Part shown: positions 8,904 through 18,171 of the stretch, in pieces
Layout of the letters: every line of letters starts with the position of its first letter
Numbering within the stretch: position 1 is the stretch's first letter
From: Paenarthrobacter sp. GOM3
GTDB lineage: Bacteria; Actinomycetota; Actinomycetes; Actinomycetales; Micrococcaceae
Reading direction: 5' to 3'
Assembly (NCBI RefSeq): GCF_018215265.2
Contig: NZ_CP136562.1
Coordinates: 3,596,001 to 3,660,000 of the forward strand
Length of the DNA stretch: 64,000 nucleotides
The notes under the pieces: model-generated
Databases searched by the model: none
Told to the model about the DNA's origin: nothing
Seen by the model: the letters and a program-made list of their open reading frames with translations, nothing else
Program-made: the position numbers and the translations under genes

Positions 8904-11729
8904 TTAGTTGCGGATGAGGGTCCGGTCTCGGAGCGCCAAGTAGATCTTGTCCCGGGCGATGGGCAGCTCAGCGAAACGGATCCCCGTTGCGTTGCGGATG
9001 GCGTTGGCCAGCGCCGGTGCCACAGGGTTGAACGGGCTCTCGCTCATGGACTTCGCGCCAAGTGGGCCAGTGCTGTCATTGGTTTTGGCGAAGTACACCT
9101 CGCTCCTTGGCACGTCCGCGAACGACGGAATGTGATACTGCCGCAGGATGTCCGTGGTGACCCGACCGGCGTCGTCCACTTTCACTTCCTCGTACAGCAC
9201 CGCACCGAGTGCCTGCGCGATCCCGCCCTCGATCTGCCCACGGCACTGCCGCGGGTTGACCACCACACCGGCGTCGGCGGCTTGCACGCTCTGCAGTATC
9301 CTCAGCTCACCGGTTCCCGTGTTCACGGCAACCCGGAAGCCGTGGACATTGAACGCAACCGAACGCGGCGTTCCTCCCCAGTTTCCGTCGGTTGCTAGAC
9401 GGACGCCTTGCAGCCGGGCGGCGTCGACGATTTCCGTGAGCTGCACCGTACGGTCGCCGCACTGGACAGCCCCGTCCACCAACCGGCAATCCGTCAGCGC
9501 CACCCCCGTGAGCGAAGCCGCGACTGTCTGGATCCGGGTAGCCAATTCCAGCGCCGCACCGAGGGTCGCCTTGCCGGCAACCACCGTTCCGGCGGACCCG
9601 AACGCACCAGTGTCATGCTCCACGAGGTCGGTATCGGACTGGCGTACGACCACCTTGGACGCTGAGGTCGCCAGCGCCGTGGCAGCCAGCTGCGCGTGCA
9701 CGGTGGTGGTGCCGTTGCCGAATTCGGCAGTACCGACGTCGACGGCGAACCTTCCGTCCGCCTCCAGGCTCACCCGGGTGTGGGCGAAGTGGCCGCGGGG
9801 CGGGACGGTGTCGATCATGGACAGCGCTGAACCTTCGCCGATGACCCATTCAGGGCCGAGGTCGTCGAGTCCGGCTGCACGGAAACGTTCCTTCCCTCGG
9901 TCCAGGGCATCGCGTACCAAGGCCACGCACTGGTCCAGGCCGTAGCTGCCATAGTGCACGTCTTCCTCAGGCTCCGGAGTTGTGGAGAGCATGTGGTCGC
10001 CTGGACGGACCATGTTCTTGAGGCGGAATTCCAACGGATCCATGCCAATCCCAACAGCCAGCTCGTCGATGGCCGATTCGATGGCAAAGATCATCTGGCT
10101 CAGCCCGTAGCCGCGGAAAGCCCCGGCGGGAACAGTGTTGGTGTAGACGGCGTGGGCGTCCACTTTCTTGTTCACGCACTTGTACACGGCCAACGACTCG
10201 CCACAGCCGTGGAACATAACGCCGGGAGCGTGGTTACCGTAGGCGCCGGTGTTGGTAAGCACTTTCAACTGCAGCGCCGTCAGGTATCCGTCCTTGTTGG
10301 CGCCCGCCTTGAGGTGGATCGTGAAGGGGTGCCGGGTGGTGGTTGCCGTGAACTGCTCGGTCCGGGTGAACTCGAGCTGCACGGGACGCTTCAGGGCAAG
10401 CGTTGCCAATGCCACCAGATCTTCGGTGAGGACTTCCTGCTTTCCACCGAAACCGCCGCCAACCCGGCCCGCCACAACACGGACGGTTTCCGGCGCCAGG
10501 TTGAACAACCGGCTCAATGTCCGCTTCACCAGGAACGGGACCTGGGTGGAGGAACGAACAACCAACCGGCCTTCCTCGTCAAGCCAGGAGATGGACGAGT
10601 GGGTTTCCATGGCCACGTGCTGCACCCGCTGGGTTTGGTACGTGTGCTCGTGGATGTAGTCCGCCTCGGCGAAGCCGTCCTGTACGCTGCCCAGTTCCGC
10701 GTGGACCTCGGCCACCACGTTCTGGAGCGGCCTTGAAATGCGGGATTCGACGCCGTCTTTCTCGCCATGAATCGCCGGGGCACCGGGAAGGATGGCGTCC
10801 TGGGGTGTGAAGACCGGTTCAAGGAGTTCGTACTCCACCGCCAACGCACGCGCACCGGCTTCGGCCGCGCCCACGGATTCGGCCACTACCGCGGCTACCC
10901 GCTGCCCGATGAACCGCACAACGTTGTCCAGCACGCGGTTGTCATCGGGGTCGTCGGTGAAGTTCTCGTGTTGGGCCGTGGAGAAGAGTTGCTGCGGCGC
11001 GTCCTCGTGTGTAAACACGGCAACCACGCCCGGCACAGCCAACGCCGGGGCCTTATCGATGGACACAATCCGGGCGTGCGGATGCGGCGAACGCGCCAGT
11101 TTGAGGTGCAGCAAGCCAGGGAGTTGCTCGGCGGGAACGTCCAAGGTGTACCGGGCGGTTCCCGTGATCACGGCGTCGCTGGCCAGGGCGGGGACGTTGT
11201 CGCCAAGTTGGCCGGGGATGGCCTCAACAGCAGCAGGCGACTTTGCCCCCGGAACGTCAGCTCCGGCGTCGTGCCCGTGATCGGCGCCGTGCCCGTGATC
11301 GGCGTCGTGGCCGCAGACGGCGTCCGCGATGGAGCGATAGCCGGTGCAACGGCACAGGTTTCCCTTGAGGTTCCGGGCCAGGTTGGCGCGTTGTTCGTCG
11401 TCGAAGGTGGCTGCCGTCATCATCATGCCTGCGGTACAGAAGCCGCACTGGAAACCCTGGCCCTGGTGGAACTGCTCCTGCACAGGGTGCAGTTGTCCGT
11501 CCTTGGCGAGGCCCTCGATGGTGGTAACCGCTTTGCCTTCGGCGCGGACGGCCGGGTAGATGCAGCTGTGCACTGGAGTTCCGTCGACGTGGACCGTGCA
11601 TGCTCCGCAGTCGCCGCCGTCGCAGCCCTTCTTGACGCCAAAGTTGCCTTCCTCCCGAAGGAAGGTGCGGAGGCATTGGCCCGGGCGGGGTGTGGCCTGC
11701 GAGGCAGCGCCGTTGATCTCAATTGCCAT
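8904..11729 (-). CDS. Xanthine dehydrogenase, fused 2Fe-2S / molybdopterin subunit
   Basis: A 941-residue fusion. Residues 1-145 form the two-cluster iron-sulfur subunit: C-x4-C-x2-C in CDGGDCGAC, with a later HSC, then CGFC and CRC for the second cluster. A His/Asp-rich linker (about residues 138-158, several HGH/DHG units) leads into the molybdopterin-binding subunit, which has [23 protein letters not shown] and GAKSMSESP. It oxidises hypoxanthine/xanthine to urate with the separate FAD subunit encoded upstream, which it overlaps by 11 bases. Gene order on the minus strand is xdhC, FAD subunit, this gene. An aldehyde oxidase role is possible for the family but unlikely beside guanine deaminases and uricase. 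Confidence 0.9.
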   Translation of the reverse strand: MAIEINGAASQATPRPGQCLRTFLREEGNFGVKKGCDGGDCGACTVHVDGTPVHSCIYPAVRAEGKAVTTIEGLAKDGQLHPVQEQFHQGQGFQCGFCTAGMMMTAATFDDEQRANLARNLKGNLCRCTGYRSIADAVCGHDADHGHGADHGHDAGADVPGAKSPAAVEAIPGQLGDNVPALASDAVITGTARYTLDVPAEQLPGLLHLKLARSPHPHARIVSIDKAPALAVPGVVAVFTHEDAPQQLFSTAQHENFTDDPDDNRVLDNVVRFIGQRVAAVVAESVGAAEAGARALAVEYELLEPVFTPQDAILPGAPAIHGEKDGVESRISRPLQNVVAEVHAELGSVQDGFAEADYIHEHTYQTQRVQHVAMETHSSISWLDEEGRLVVRSSTQVPFLVKRTLSRLFNLAPETVRVVAGRVGGGFGGKQEVLTEDLVALATLALKRPVQLEFTRTEQFTATTTRHPFTIHLKAGANKDGYLTALQLKVLTNTGAYGNHAPGVMFHGCGESLAVYKCVNKKVDAHAVYTNTVPAGAFRGYGLSQMIFAIESAIDELAVGIGMDPLEFRLKNMVRPGDHMLSTTPEPEEDVHYGSYGLDQCVALVRDALDRGKERFRAAGLDDLGPEWVIGEGSALSMIDTVPPRGHFAHTRVSLEADGRFAVDVGTAEFGNGTTTVHAQLAATALATSASKVVVRQSDTDLVEHDTGAFGSAGTVVAGKATLGAALELATRIQTVAASLTGVALTDCRLVDGAVQCGDRTVQLTEIVDAARLQGVRLATDGNWGGTPRSVAFNVHGFRVAVNTGTGELRILQSVQAADAGVVVNPRQCRGQIEGGIAQALGAVLYEEVKVDDAGRVTTDILRQYHIPSFADVPRSEVYFAKTNDSTGPLGAKSMSESPFNPVAPALANAIRNATGIRFAELPIARDKIYLALRDRTLIRN

Positions 11730-12654
11730 GGGAGGCCTCCTTCTGGGTGCCAGGGGTTTCGGGTTGGGTGGACGGCTGCGGCGACGTGGCGTGCGGTGGC
11801 CAGAAATCGCCGGACACAGTCATGGACTCGTCCATCAATTCCGCCCGTATTTCCTCGGTCAGCTTGAGCGTCATGTCGCGGCGCCATGCCGGCAGCCCGT
11901 GGATATCGTCGTGGTACAGCGGCCAGGGAATGGAACGTTCGACGGCGTCAGCCAGCGACCGCGCGTCCGGAACCTTCCCGGCGGGGAACCTCAGTTGCAC
12001 CGGGCGCTTGGTCGAGGCGGTCACCGTGATGACCAGGCCGAACACGGGATCAAGCCTGCCAATCAGCAACACGCCTGAACGGCCAAGGTTGCTCAGCGAC
12101 AAGCGCCTGAACGCCACCCGGGCCGAGAGTGCCTCGGCCGGGATGTGGATGCTGCGGAGCAACTCCCCCGGGGCGAGGACGGTCTGCATATCGCCGATCA
12201 CGAAGTCGGCCACCGGGACCGTGCGGCTGGAACCGTCCGGGCTGAGGATGGTGGCGATGCCATCGAGTCCGGCGCAGAGCGAGGTCATGGGTCCTGCAGG
12301 CAAGCCCGTGCAGATGTTGCCGCCCACGGTGGACATGTTCCAGATTTTGAAGGACGCCACGAATGAGTCACAACTTGGCCGGATCAGGGCCAGCCCGGGC
12401 CACTCGCGCTGGGCTGTTCCTGCGCTGGCGGGCAGGGCGTAGAGCTCGGCGACGGTGCAGGTGGCAGCCAATTCGATGCCGTCATCGGTCACGGTAACGG
12501 CAGGCCAGTCGGCTTCGCCGAGGTCGAGCAGTCGTTTGAGGACGGTGCTTCCGTAGGAGAAAAGGACCGTGCCGCCGGCGAGCCAGGCATCGCCGTCGCG
12601 CCACTGGGCCGGGTCGGTGGTGGGCACCACGGCCTCGATGGTGTTCATGTCCAT
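11719..12654 (-). CDS. Xanthine dehydrogenase FAD-binding subunit
   Basis: A 311-residue CoxM/XdhB-like subunit. [12 protein letters not shown] is the first FAD-binding loop and [15 protein letters not shown] matches the family's TIGGN-x-C signature; the C-terminal half is the CO-dehydrogenase flavoprotein domain. It should carry electrons from the iron-sulfur clusters to NAD+. It overlaps the xdhC-like gene by ten bases and the fused large subunit by 11 bases, so the three are translationally coupled. Confidence 0.88.
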   Translation of the reverse strand: MDMNTIEAVVPTTDPAQWRDGDAWLAGGTVLFSYGSTVLKRLLDLGEADWPAVTVTDDGIELAATCTVAELYALPASAGTAQREWPGLALIRPSCDSFVASFKIWNMSTVGGNICTGLPAGPMTSLCAGLDGIATILSPDGSSRTVPVADFVIGDMQTVLAPGELLRSIHIPAEALSARVAFRRLSLSNLGRSGVLLIGRLDPVFGLVITVTASTKRPVQLRFPAGKVPDARSLADAVERSIPWPLYHDDIHGLPAWRRDMTLKLTEEIRAELMDESMTVSGDFWPPHATSPQPSTQPETPGTQKEASHGN

Positions 12655-13880
12655 GGGTCCTCCTGGGTGAGGTGTTGAGGTGCTGGGTGAATCGGGCCGG
12701 AGCCGTCTTTGAGGGAAGGGAATCCGGGAGTGCCGTGCGCTTCCCTGGCCCCCGGTCCGCGCTCCGCGATGATCTCGGCGGTAATGGAGACCGCCACTTC
12801 CGCCGGAGTGACGGCACCAAGGTTCAAGCCGATGGGTGAGTGAAGCCGCGCCAAGGACTCAGTTGGCGTGCCTGCGTTGAGGAGGGCATCGATCCGCTGG
12901 CGGTGGCTCCGGCGGGACCCCATCGCGCCAACGTAGGCCAGGTTGAGGCCGAGGGCGGCCTCCAGCAAAGGGATGTCGAACTTGGGGTCGTGGGTCAGGA
13001 CGCAGACCACCGTCCGGGAATCGATGCGACCTGCTGCGGCTTCAGCCTCGAGGTAGCGGTGGGGCCAGTCCGTCACTACCTGGTCCGCTCCGGCGAAGCG
13101 ACCTTGTTGGGCGAAGGCCGGACGCGCATCGCACAAAGTGACCTCGTAGCCAAGGAGTTGACCGGCGGGAAGCAACGCGGCACCAAAGTCGTTGGCGCCA
13201 AAGACCAGCATCCTCGCTGCAGGCAACCTGCTTTCGACAAACAAGGTGATGGGCTGTGGTTCTTCCTCGTCACGGGGCGGCGCGGCCAATCTCTCGGCTG
13301 TCACCCAGCCATCGATGCAGCCCTCGGGCGGGGCCAGCCGGACCAGCCCTGCGCGGCCACCTTGGAGGAGCGGCTCCACTTGGGCGGCTGCCGCGAACAG
13401 CGTAGCGGGGTGGTCACCCACCAGTTTGGCCAGCTCTTCCGATTCCATGGCACGGAACCGTACGGGATCCTCCACCACCATGACTCCGCCACCGGCATCA
13501 AGGCGCCGGATGAGTGCGGCGGGCCGGTGGGTTTCGGCCAGCATTGAGAGTTCGGGCGAGCCTTCCTGCAGCGGCTGGATGTGGACTTCCAGTTCCCCTC
13601 CACAGGTGAGCCCGACGGCGAACGCGTCTTCGGGACTGAAGCCGAAGGACTCAAGGCGGGGGCCGCCGTCGCGCATTGCTTCCAAAGCGGCCTCCACCAC
13701 GGCACCCTCCACGCAACCACCGGACAAACTGCCCAGGATTTCGCCGCGCTCGGAGACCATCATGGACGTCCCCAGGGGCCGCGGCACGGAGCCGCCAGTC
13801 CCTACGATCGTGGCCACAGCGCATCGTTGGCCGGAGACCGCCGTCCGCCAGCCGCCCAGTGAAGGCATCAGATCCAGCAT
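12645..13880 (-). CDS. XdhC/CoxI-family molybdenum cofactor maturation protein
   Basis: A 411-residue XdhC/CoxI protein. The N-terminal domain has IVGTGGSVPRPLGTSM and GSLSGGCVEGAVVE; the C-terminal Rossmann-like XdhC_C domain has VFGANDFGAALL and THDPKFDIPLLEAAL, then YVGAMGSRRSHRQR. Family members bind Moco and promote its sulfuration and insertion into xanthine dehydrogenase. It is the first gene of the block, consistent with a chaperone made ahead of its client. No regulon palindrome was found upstream. Confidence 0.88.
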   Translation of the reverse strand: MLDLMPSLGGWRTAVSGQRCAVATIVGTGGSVPRPLGTSMMVSERGEILGSLSGGCVEGAVVEAALEAMRDGGPRLESFGFSPEDAFAVGLTCGGELEVHIQPLQEGSPELSMLAETHRPAALIRRLDAGGGVMVVEDPVRFRAMESEELAKLVGDHPATLFAAAAQVEPLLQGGRAGLVRLAPPEGCIDGWVTAERLAAPPRDEEEPQPITLFVESRLPAARMLVFGANDFGAALLPAGQLLGYEVTLCDARPAFAQQGRFAGADQVVTDWPHRYLEAEAAAGRIDSRTVVCVLTHDPKFDIPLLEAALGLNLAYVGAMGSRRSHRQRIDALLNAGTPTESLARLHSPIGLNLGAVTPAEVAVSITAEIIAERGPGAREAHGTPGFPSLKDGSGPIHPAPQHLTQEDPWT

Positions 13881-14022
13881 GGCAACACATCCTTATTCCA
13901 GGTGTCCCGGCCAGGTGGCCCGGCCGGAGCAGTGCGCGATCTTGCCCCATAATCTCATTCGCAGAGGGTGTTGAGGGTCAGTCGCGGCTGTTCAACAAAA
14001 GTTCAGTCAGTAAGAGTTCGTA

Positions 14023-14061
14023 GGAACGGGGGCAAGGGCTTCATCTCCCTGCCCCCGTTCC
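14023..14061 (-). terminator. Second hairpin downstream of the AzgA permease
   Basis: The arms GGAACGGGGGCA (14023-14034) and TGCCCCCGTTCC (14050-14061) pair perfectly. On the minus strand this lies beyond the first hairpin and before the xdhC promoter region. Confidence 0.6.
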
Positions 14062-14102
14062 CTGACGGAGCGCCGGCACCTGTTCCTGAATCAACAGGGC
14101 CG

Positions 14103-14144
14103 CCGCCCGCCGTCGTTCCCCTTCCCAAGGGACGACGACGGCGG
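14103..14144 (-). terminator. Terminator after the AzgA permease
   Basis: The arms GCCCGCCGTCGT (14103-14114) and ACGACGGCGGGC (14133-14144) pair perfectly, about 80 bases after the permease stop on the minus strand. The CCGACGGCGG-like core recurs in several terminators here. Confidence 0.65.
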
Positions 14145-14226
14145 GCGCCTATTCGTGCGGAGGGGCCGGCGGACCGTCGATCGGAGTGCCGGATAGTGAC
14201 CCGCCGGCGCGGGGTGGGGCTCCGGG

Positions 14227-15810
14227 CTAGACACCCATCAGGGCGTTGATGGGACCCCGTGCGAAGTAAATGATGAAGCCAACCGTGACCACCCACATGA
14301 GCGGATGGACCTTCTTGGCCTTCCCCGACGCGGCGCTGATGACGGCGAAGGAGATGAACCCAACGCCGATGCCGTTGGCAATGGAATACGTCAGCGGCAT
14401 GGTCACGATGGTCAGGAACGCGGGCAGCGCGATGGAGAACTTAGTGAACTTGATCTCGCGGATCTGCGCCATCATCATCGCACCCACCACCACCAGGGCC
14501 GCGGCAGCTACTTCCAGCGGCACCACCGAAGTGAGCGGGGTGAAGAACATCGAACCAAGGAACAGCAAGCCGGTGACCACTGAGGCCAGGCCGGTGCGGG
14601 CACCTTCGCCGATACCGGCAGCGGAGTCGATGTACACAGTGTTGGACGAACCTGACGTTGCGCCGCCCACCACTGCGCCCATGCCTTCAACAATGAAGGC
14701 CGACTTCAGCTTGGGGAACGTGCCGTCCTTGTGCGCCACCCCGGCACTCTTCGCCAATCCGGTCATGGTGCCCATGGCGTCGAAGAAGTTGGTGAACACC
14801 AGGGTGAAGACCAACATGGTGGCAGCCAGTCCGCCGATCCGTGCGAACGAGCCGAAGAGATCGAACTGGCCCACCAGGCTGAGGTCCGGCACGGACACCA
14901 ACTGGCTCGACAGGATGGGTACGTTCAGGTGCCAGCCGCCAGGGTTGGTGGCACTGCCCGGACCGATGTGGAAGATGGCCTCGACAACAGCGGCAAGGAC
15001 AGTGGTGGCGACGATGCCGATAAGCAGGCCACCTTGGATTTTGCGTGCCACGAGGATGCCCATGGCCAACAGCCCGACGATGAAAACAAGCGTAGGGATG
15101 GAAGTGATGGAGCCATCATTGCCGAGTTGGACCGGCGGGCCGCCCGCGGTGGGACGGACGAAGCCGGAGTCAACGAAGCCGATGAAGGCGATGAACAAGC
15201 CGATGCCAACGGTGATGGCGGCTTTAAGTTCCTTGGGGACTGCCTTGAAGATCGCCGTCCGGGCGCCGGTGGCACCGAAGAGGACGATCAGGATGCCGTT
15301 GATGACCACCAGGCCCATGGCTTCTGGCCACGTGACTTCCTGGATGACCGCGACGGCGAGGAAGGAGTTGATGCCCAAACCTGCGGCCAGGCCGAACGGA
15401 AGGTTTGCGACCAGGCCGAAGATGATGGTCATGACGCCGGCGGTCAGGCCTGTGACCGCACCGACCTGCGCCGCTGAGAGCCAGCCACCAGCGACGTCGG
15501 TGGGTGCGTTCTCTGCCGAGAAGCCACCCAGGATGAGCGGATTCAGGATGACGATGTACGCCATGGTGAAGAACGTGACCAAGCCGCCGCGGAATTCGCG
15601 GGCCAGCGTGGAGCCACGCTTGGAGATCTGGAAGAACTTATCCAGGAAGGAGTTCGACACCGGGGGCTTGCCGTTTGGGTTGGCCAGGCCGGTTGCCGTG
15701 TGCTTCGCAGCTGTGGGCTCTGCGCCTTTGCCTCCGTTGGGGAGGAGCGCAGCCTGCTTTTCAGCTGCTGTCTGCATTTCTGCGGGATCCAGGATTGTCA
15801 TGTCAGCCAC
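14227..15810 (-). CDS. AzgA-type NCS2 purine permease (adenine/guanine/hypoxanthine)
   Basis: A 527-residue membrane protein. The segment NSFLDKFFQISKRGSTLAR followed by FRGGLVTFFTMAYIVILNP is the start signature of the AzgA/YjcD group of NCS2 transporters. GLGINSFLAV and SGSSNTVYIDSAAGIGEGARTG are conserved substrate-site regions. It should take up purine bases by proton symport. It follows the guanine deaminase by six bases and is very likely co-transcribed, feeding guanine to the deaminase. It differs from the UraA/UacT type of NCS2 permease encoded at 22903-24420. Confidence 0.9.
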   Translation of the reverse strand: MADMTILDPAEMQTAAEKQAALLPNGGKGAEPTAAKHTATGLANPNGKPPVSNSFLDKFFQISKRGSTLAREFRGGLVTFFTMAYIVILNPLILGGFSAENAPTDVAGGWLSAAQVGAVTGLTAGVMTIIFGLVANLPFGLAAGLGINSFLAVAVIQEVTWPEAMGLVVINGILIVLFGATGARTAIFKAVPKELKAAITVGIGLFIAFIGFVDSGFVRPTAGGPPVQLGNDGSITSIPTLVFIVGLLAMGILVARKIQGGLLIGIVATTVLAAVVEAIFHIGPGSATNPGGWHLNVPILSSQLVSVPDLSLVGQFDLFGSFARIGGLAATMLVFTLVFTNFFDAMGTMTGLAKSAGVAHKDGTFPKLKSAFIVEGMGAVVGGATSGSSNTVYIDSAAGIGEGARTGLASVVTGLLFLGSMFFTPLTSVVPLEVAAAALVVVGAMMMAQIREIKFTKFSIALPAFLTIVTMPLTYSIANGIGVGFISFAVISAASGKAKKVHPLMWVVTVGFIIYFARGPINALMGV

Positions 15811-15816
15811 CGGGCC

Positions 15817-16311
15817 CTAGTAATCAATCCTGGAATCAAGCGTGTTCCATGTGTTGAACGGCTGGAGGGCCGCCGGAGCCTGGGGGTCGCCCAGTTCCAG
15901 CTTGGCTACCGGCATCAGCGCGTCCCGGTTGTCGTTCTCGAAGTACTCGTAGAAGACGGCGTCGTCGAAGCCAACGGATGCGGCGTCGTGACGGTCTGCG
16001 GCGAAGAACACGCGGTCCACGCGTGCCCAGAGCGCGGAGGCCAGGCACATGGGGCATGGCTCGCAGCTGGTGTAGAGGGTTGCTCCGCTCAGATCGAAAG
16101 TTCCCAGTTCGCGGCAGGCGTTACGGATGGCCGTGACTTCTGCGTGCGCTGTGGGATCGTTCGTGGCGGTTACGCGGTTGACGCCTTCGAAGGCTCGTCC
16201 GTCCGCGGTGACAATGACGGCGCCGAAAGGGCCACCACTGTTCAGGACATTGGCTGTTGCCAGCTCAATGGAGGTGGCCAGGAATTGCTCGGCCGTGACG
16301 GTTGTACTCAT
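15817..16311 (-). CDS. guaD: Guanine deaminase, CDA-fold (GuaD type)
   Basis: A 164-residue nucleoside/guanine deaminase of the cytidine-deaminase fold. Zinc ligands and proton shuttle are in TAHAEVTAIRNAC (HAE) and SCEPCPMC (C-x2-C). The length and the C-terminal region with FYEYFENDN and a final aromatic tail match Bacillus-type GuaD, where the C-terminus closes the neighbour's active site. It converts guanine to xanthine and ammonia. It heads an operon with the AzgA permease and diverges from the 8-oxoguanine deaminase; a palindrome at 16522-16542 lies between them. Confidence 0.88.
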   Translation of the reverse strand: MSTTVTAEQFLATSIELATANVLNSGGPFGAVIVTADGRAFEGVNRVTATNDPTAHAEVTAIRNACRELGTFDLSGATLYTSCEPCPMCLASALWARVDRVFFAADRHDAASVGFDDAVFYEYFENDNRDALMPVAKLELGDPQAPAALQPFNTWNTLDSRIDY

Positions 16312-16708
16312 GTTGCGACTTCCTTAGTGCTGAGGAAGCCAGGTGACCTGTTTGGGGGCGCTACAGAGAGGAGCTCCGATTAGCTTGGTTACCAGGCTTC
16401 AGCATGTGCGATGAAGGTTAAGTTGCGCCTGGTAGATAGCTTCCCGAGGTCCGGGTGCCCGCCTTTGGCAGTTAGAGCGTAGCACCAGGTTTGTGAGCCG
16501 CGCCATAGTTTTTTGAAAATTTAATTTCGTCATGCGAAATTACTGATGCCCGCACAATGTGACCGCAGCCGGCCCGCGGCCGTTGACTGCCGCCGTCGTG
16601 CATTCTACGCTTTGTGGACCCGACGCCCCCGGCGCCCGGGAAACCTGGATCAGCAGACAGGGCCTAACTGAGCTGGAACGCGTACACGCCGACCAGACAA
16701 GGACCTCC
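16312..16708. other. Divergent control region, guaD / 8-oxoguanine deaminase
   Basis: 397 bases without a convincing gene. An in-frame extension of the downstream deaminase back to 16559 exists, but the family's N-terminus begins at 16709. The main feature is the 8+5+8 palindrome at 16522-16542; the sequence around 16511-16527 is AT-rich and likely holds promoter elements. Confidence 0.6.
16522..16542. promoter_or_regulatory. Palindrome between guaD and 8-oxoguanine deaminase
   Basis: The arms TAATTTCG and CGAAATTA are separated by TCATG and pair perfectly over eight bases. The core TTTCG-N5-CGAAA fits the recurring TTCCG-N5-CGGAA motif, so the same IclR protein may bind. Confidence 0.6.
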
Positions 16709-18049
16709 ATGCTTTGGATAAAAAACCCGCTGGGTATCTTCACCGCCAACGACCTCGACGCCGGCAACGGCCTGCTGGTCTCCGACGACGGAACAATCGC
16801 GGAACTCGTGCCCTCCGGCGCTGAGCCCTCCATGCCGTGTTCCGTGTTCGACGCGTCCTCCCACGTGGTGCTGCCGGGCCTGATCAACACGCATCACCAC
16901 TTCTACCAAACCCTGACCCGCGCTTGGGGTCCGGTGGCAAACGCGCCGTTGTTCCCGTGGCTGCAGAACCTGTACCCGGTGTGGGCGCGGCTCACCCCCC
17001 GCAGCCTTGAGCTCGCTGTGCAGGTTGCGTTGGCCGAGCTGCTGCTCTCGGGCTGCACCACGGCCGCCGATCACCACTACCTGTTTCCCGACGGCATGGA
17101 AGACGCCATCGACATCGAGGTAGCTGCAGTCCGCTCCATGGGAATGCGGGCCACGCTGACACGCGGGTCCATGACGCTCGGGGAGGACGACGGCGGGCTG
17201 CCGCCCAGGACCACAGTCCAGTCGCCTGAAGCGATCCTTGCGGACAGCGAACGCCTGATTCGCCAGTACCACCAGACAGGTCCCGGCGCTGTTGTGCAGA
17301 TCGCGCTCGCCCCGTGCTCGCCCTTCTCGGTGACCAAGGAAATCATGGCCGAATCAGCGGCGATGGCTGAACGGTTCGACGTCCGGCTGCACACGCACCT
17401 TGCCGAAACCATCGACGAAGAAGACTTCTGCCAGTCCATGTTCGGCCTGCGGACCGTGGATTACCTGGAGTCCGTGGGCTGGCTCGGGTCCCGCACCTGG
17501 CTGGGACACGGCATCCACTTCAACGACGAGGAGATCGCCAGGCTGGGAGCCGCGGGCACCGGCGTCGCGCACTGCCCCACCTCCAACATGCGGCTCGCAT
17601 CCGGGACCGCGCGGGTATTGGAACTCGAGGCTGCGGGCGTTCCCGTGGGGCTGGGAGTGGACGGATCGGCGTCGAACGATGCGTCCAACATGATCCTCGA
17701 GGCCCGGCAGGCACTGTACTTGCAGCGGCTCCGCTACGGTGCCTCCGTGCCCGTGTCCCGTGCGTTGGGGTGGGCGACGCGTGGGTCCGCAGCAGTTCTG
17801 GGGCGCTCGGACATCGGCCAGTTGGCCCCTGGGATGCAGGCCGACCTGGCCTTGTTTAAGCCCGATGAGCTTCGGTTCTCCGGAAGCCACGACCCCGTGG
17901 CTGCCTTGTTGCTGTGCGGTGCAGACCGCGCTGACCGGGTGATGGTGGGCGGCTCCTGGCGCGTCGTTGACGGGGCGATCCCAGGCTTGGACGTGGCCGG
18001 GCTGATCGCCGAACACTCTGCTGCTGCGCGGAAGTTGGTGGCTGGGTAG
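16709..18049 (+). CDS. 8-oxoguanine deaminase (amidohydrolase)
   Basis: A 446-residue metal-dependent amidohydrolase. Metal ligands are visible: HxH in LINTHHHFYQT, His in HTHLAET, a later His in GHGIHF, and Asp in LGVDGSASND. The N-terminus MLWIKNPLGIF and the PLFPWLQNLYPVWA stretch match 8-oxoguanine deaminases of the TrzN/AtzB-related group, which release ammonia from 8-oxoguanine to give urate. That product enters the same pathway as xanthine dehydrogenase. The ATG at 16709 has AAGGA five bases upstream. A chlorohydrolase activity is the main alternative within the subfamily. Confidence 0.87.
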   Translation: MLWIKNPLGIFTANDLDAGNGLLVSDDGTIAELVPSGAEPSMPCSVFDASSHVVLPGLINTHHHFYQTLTRAWGPVANAPLFPWLQNLYPVWARLTPRSLELAVQVALAELLLSGCTTAADHHYLFPDGMEDAIDIEVAAVRSMGMRATLTRGSMTLGEDDGGLPPRTTVQSPEAILADSERLIRQYHQTGPGAVVQIALAPCSPFSVTKEIMAESAAMAERFDVRLHTHLAETIDEEDFCQSMFGLRTVDYLESVGWLGSRTWLGHGIHFNDEEIARLGAAGTGVAHCPTSNMRLASGTARVLELEAAGVPVGLGVDGSASNDASNMILEARQALYLQRLRYGASVPVSRALGWATRGSAAVLGRSDIGQLAPGMQADLALFKPDELRFSGSHDPVAALLLCGADRADRVMVGGSWRVVDGAIPGLDVAGLIAEHSAAARKLVAG

Positions 18050-18080
18050 CTCCTAGGGCTTGGGCGCGTTGTCCCGGCGC

Positions 18081-18151
18081 GCGAGTTCGCCGGAACGCTG
18101 CCACTTCGCAGGGAGCGTTCCGGCGATTTCGCACTCTTCCAGCGAACTCGC
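18081..18151. repeat. Dispersed ~72-bp palindromic repeat, copy A
   Basis: The terminal arms GCGAGTTCGC (18081-18090) and GCGAACTCGC (18142-18151) are perfect complements, and an inner pair GGAACGCT/AGCGTTCC can also form. Related copies are at 30714-30786, 31118-31188 and 37489-37560. Here it sits between convergent genes and may also end transcription. Confidence 0.7.
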
Positions 18152-18171
18152 GGGTGGAGTTGCGGCCTTCC

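Larger units (their letters stand above)
13881..14226. other. Intergenic region between xdhC and the AzgA permease
   Basis: 346 bases with no convincing gene. The right half contains two strong hairpins that would end the permease transcript. The left part (13881-14020) should contain the xdhC promoter; no clear -35/-10 pair or regulon palindrome was recognised there. Confidence 0.6.

Noticed and set aside
14270..15820. 516-codon plus-strand frame over the AzgA permease
   Set aside because: Antisense to a recognisable transporter; composition is unlike a real protein.
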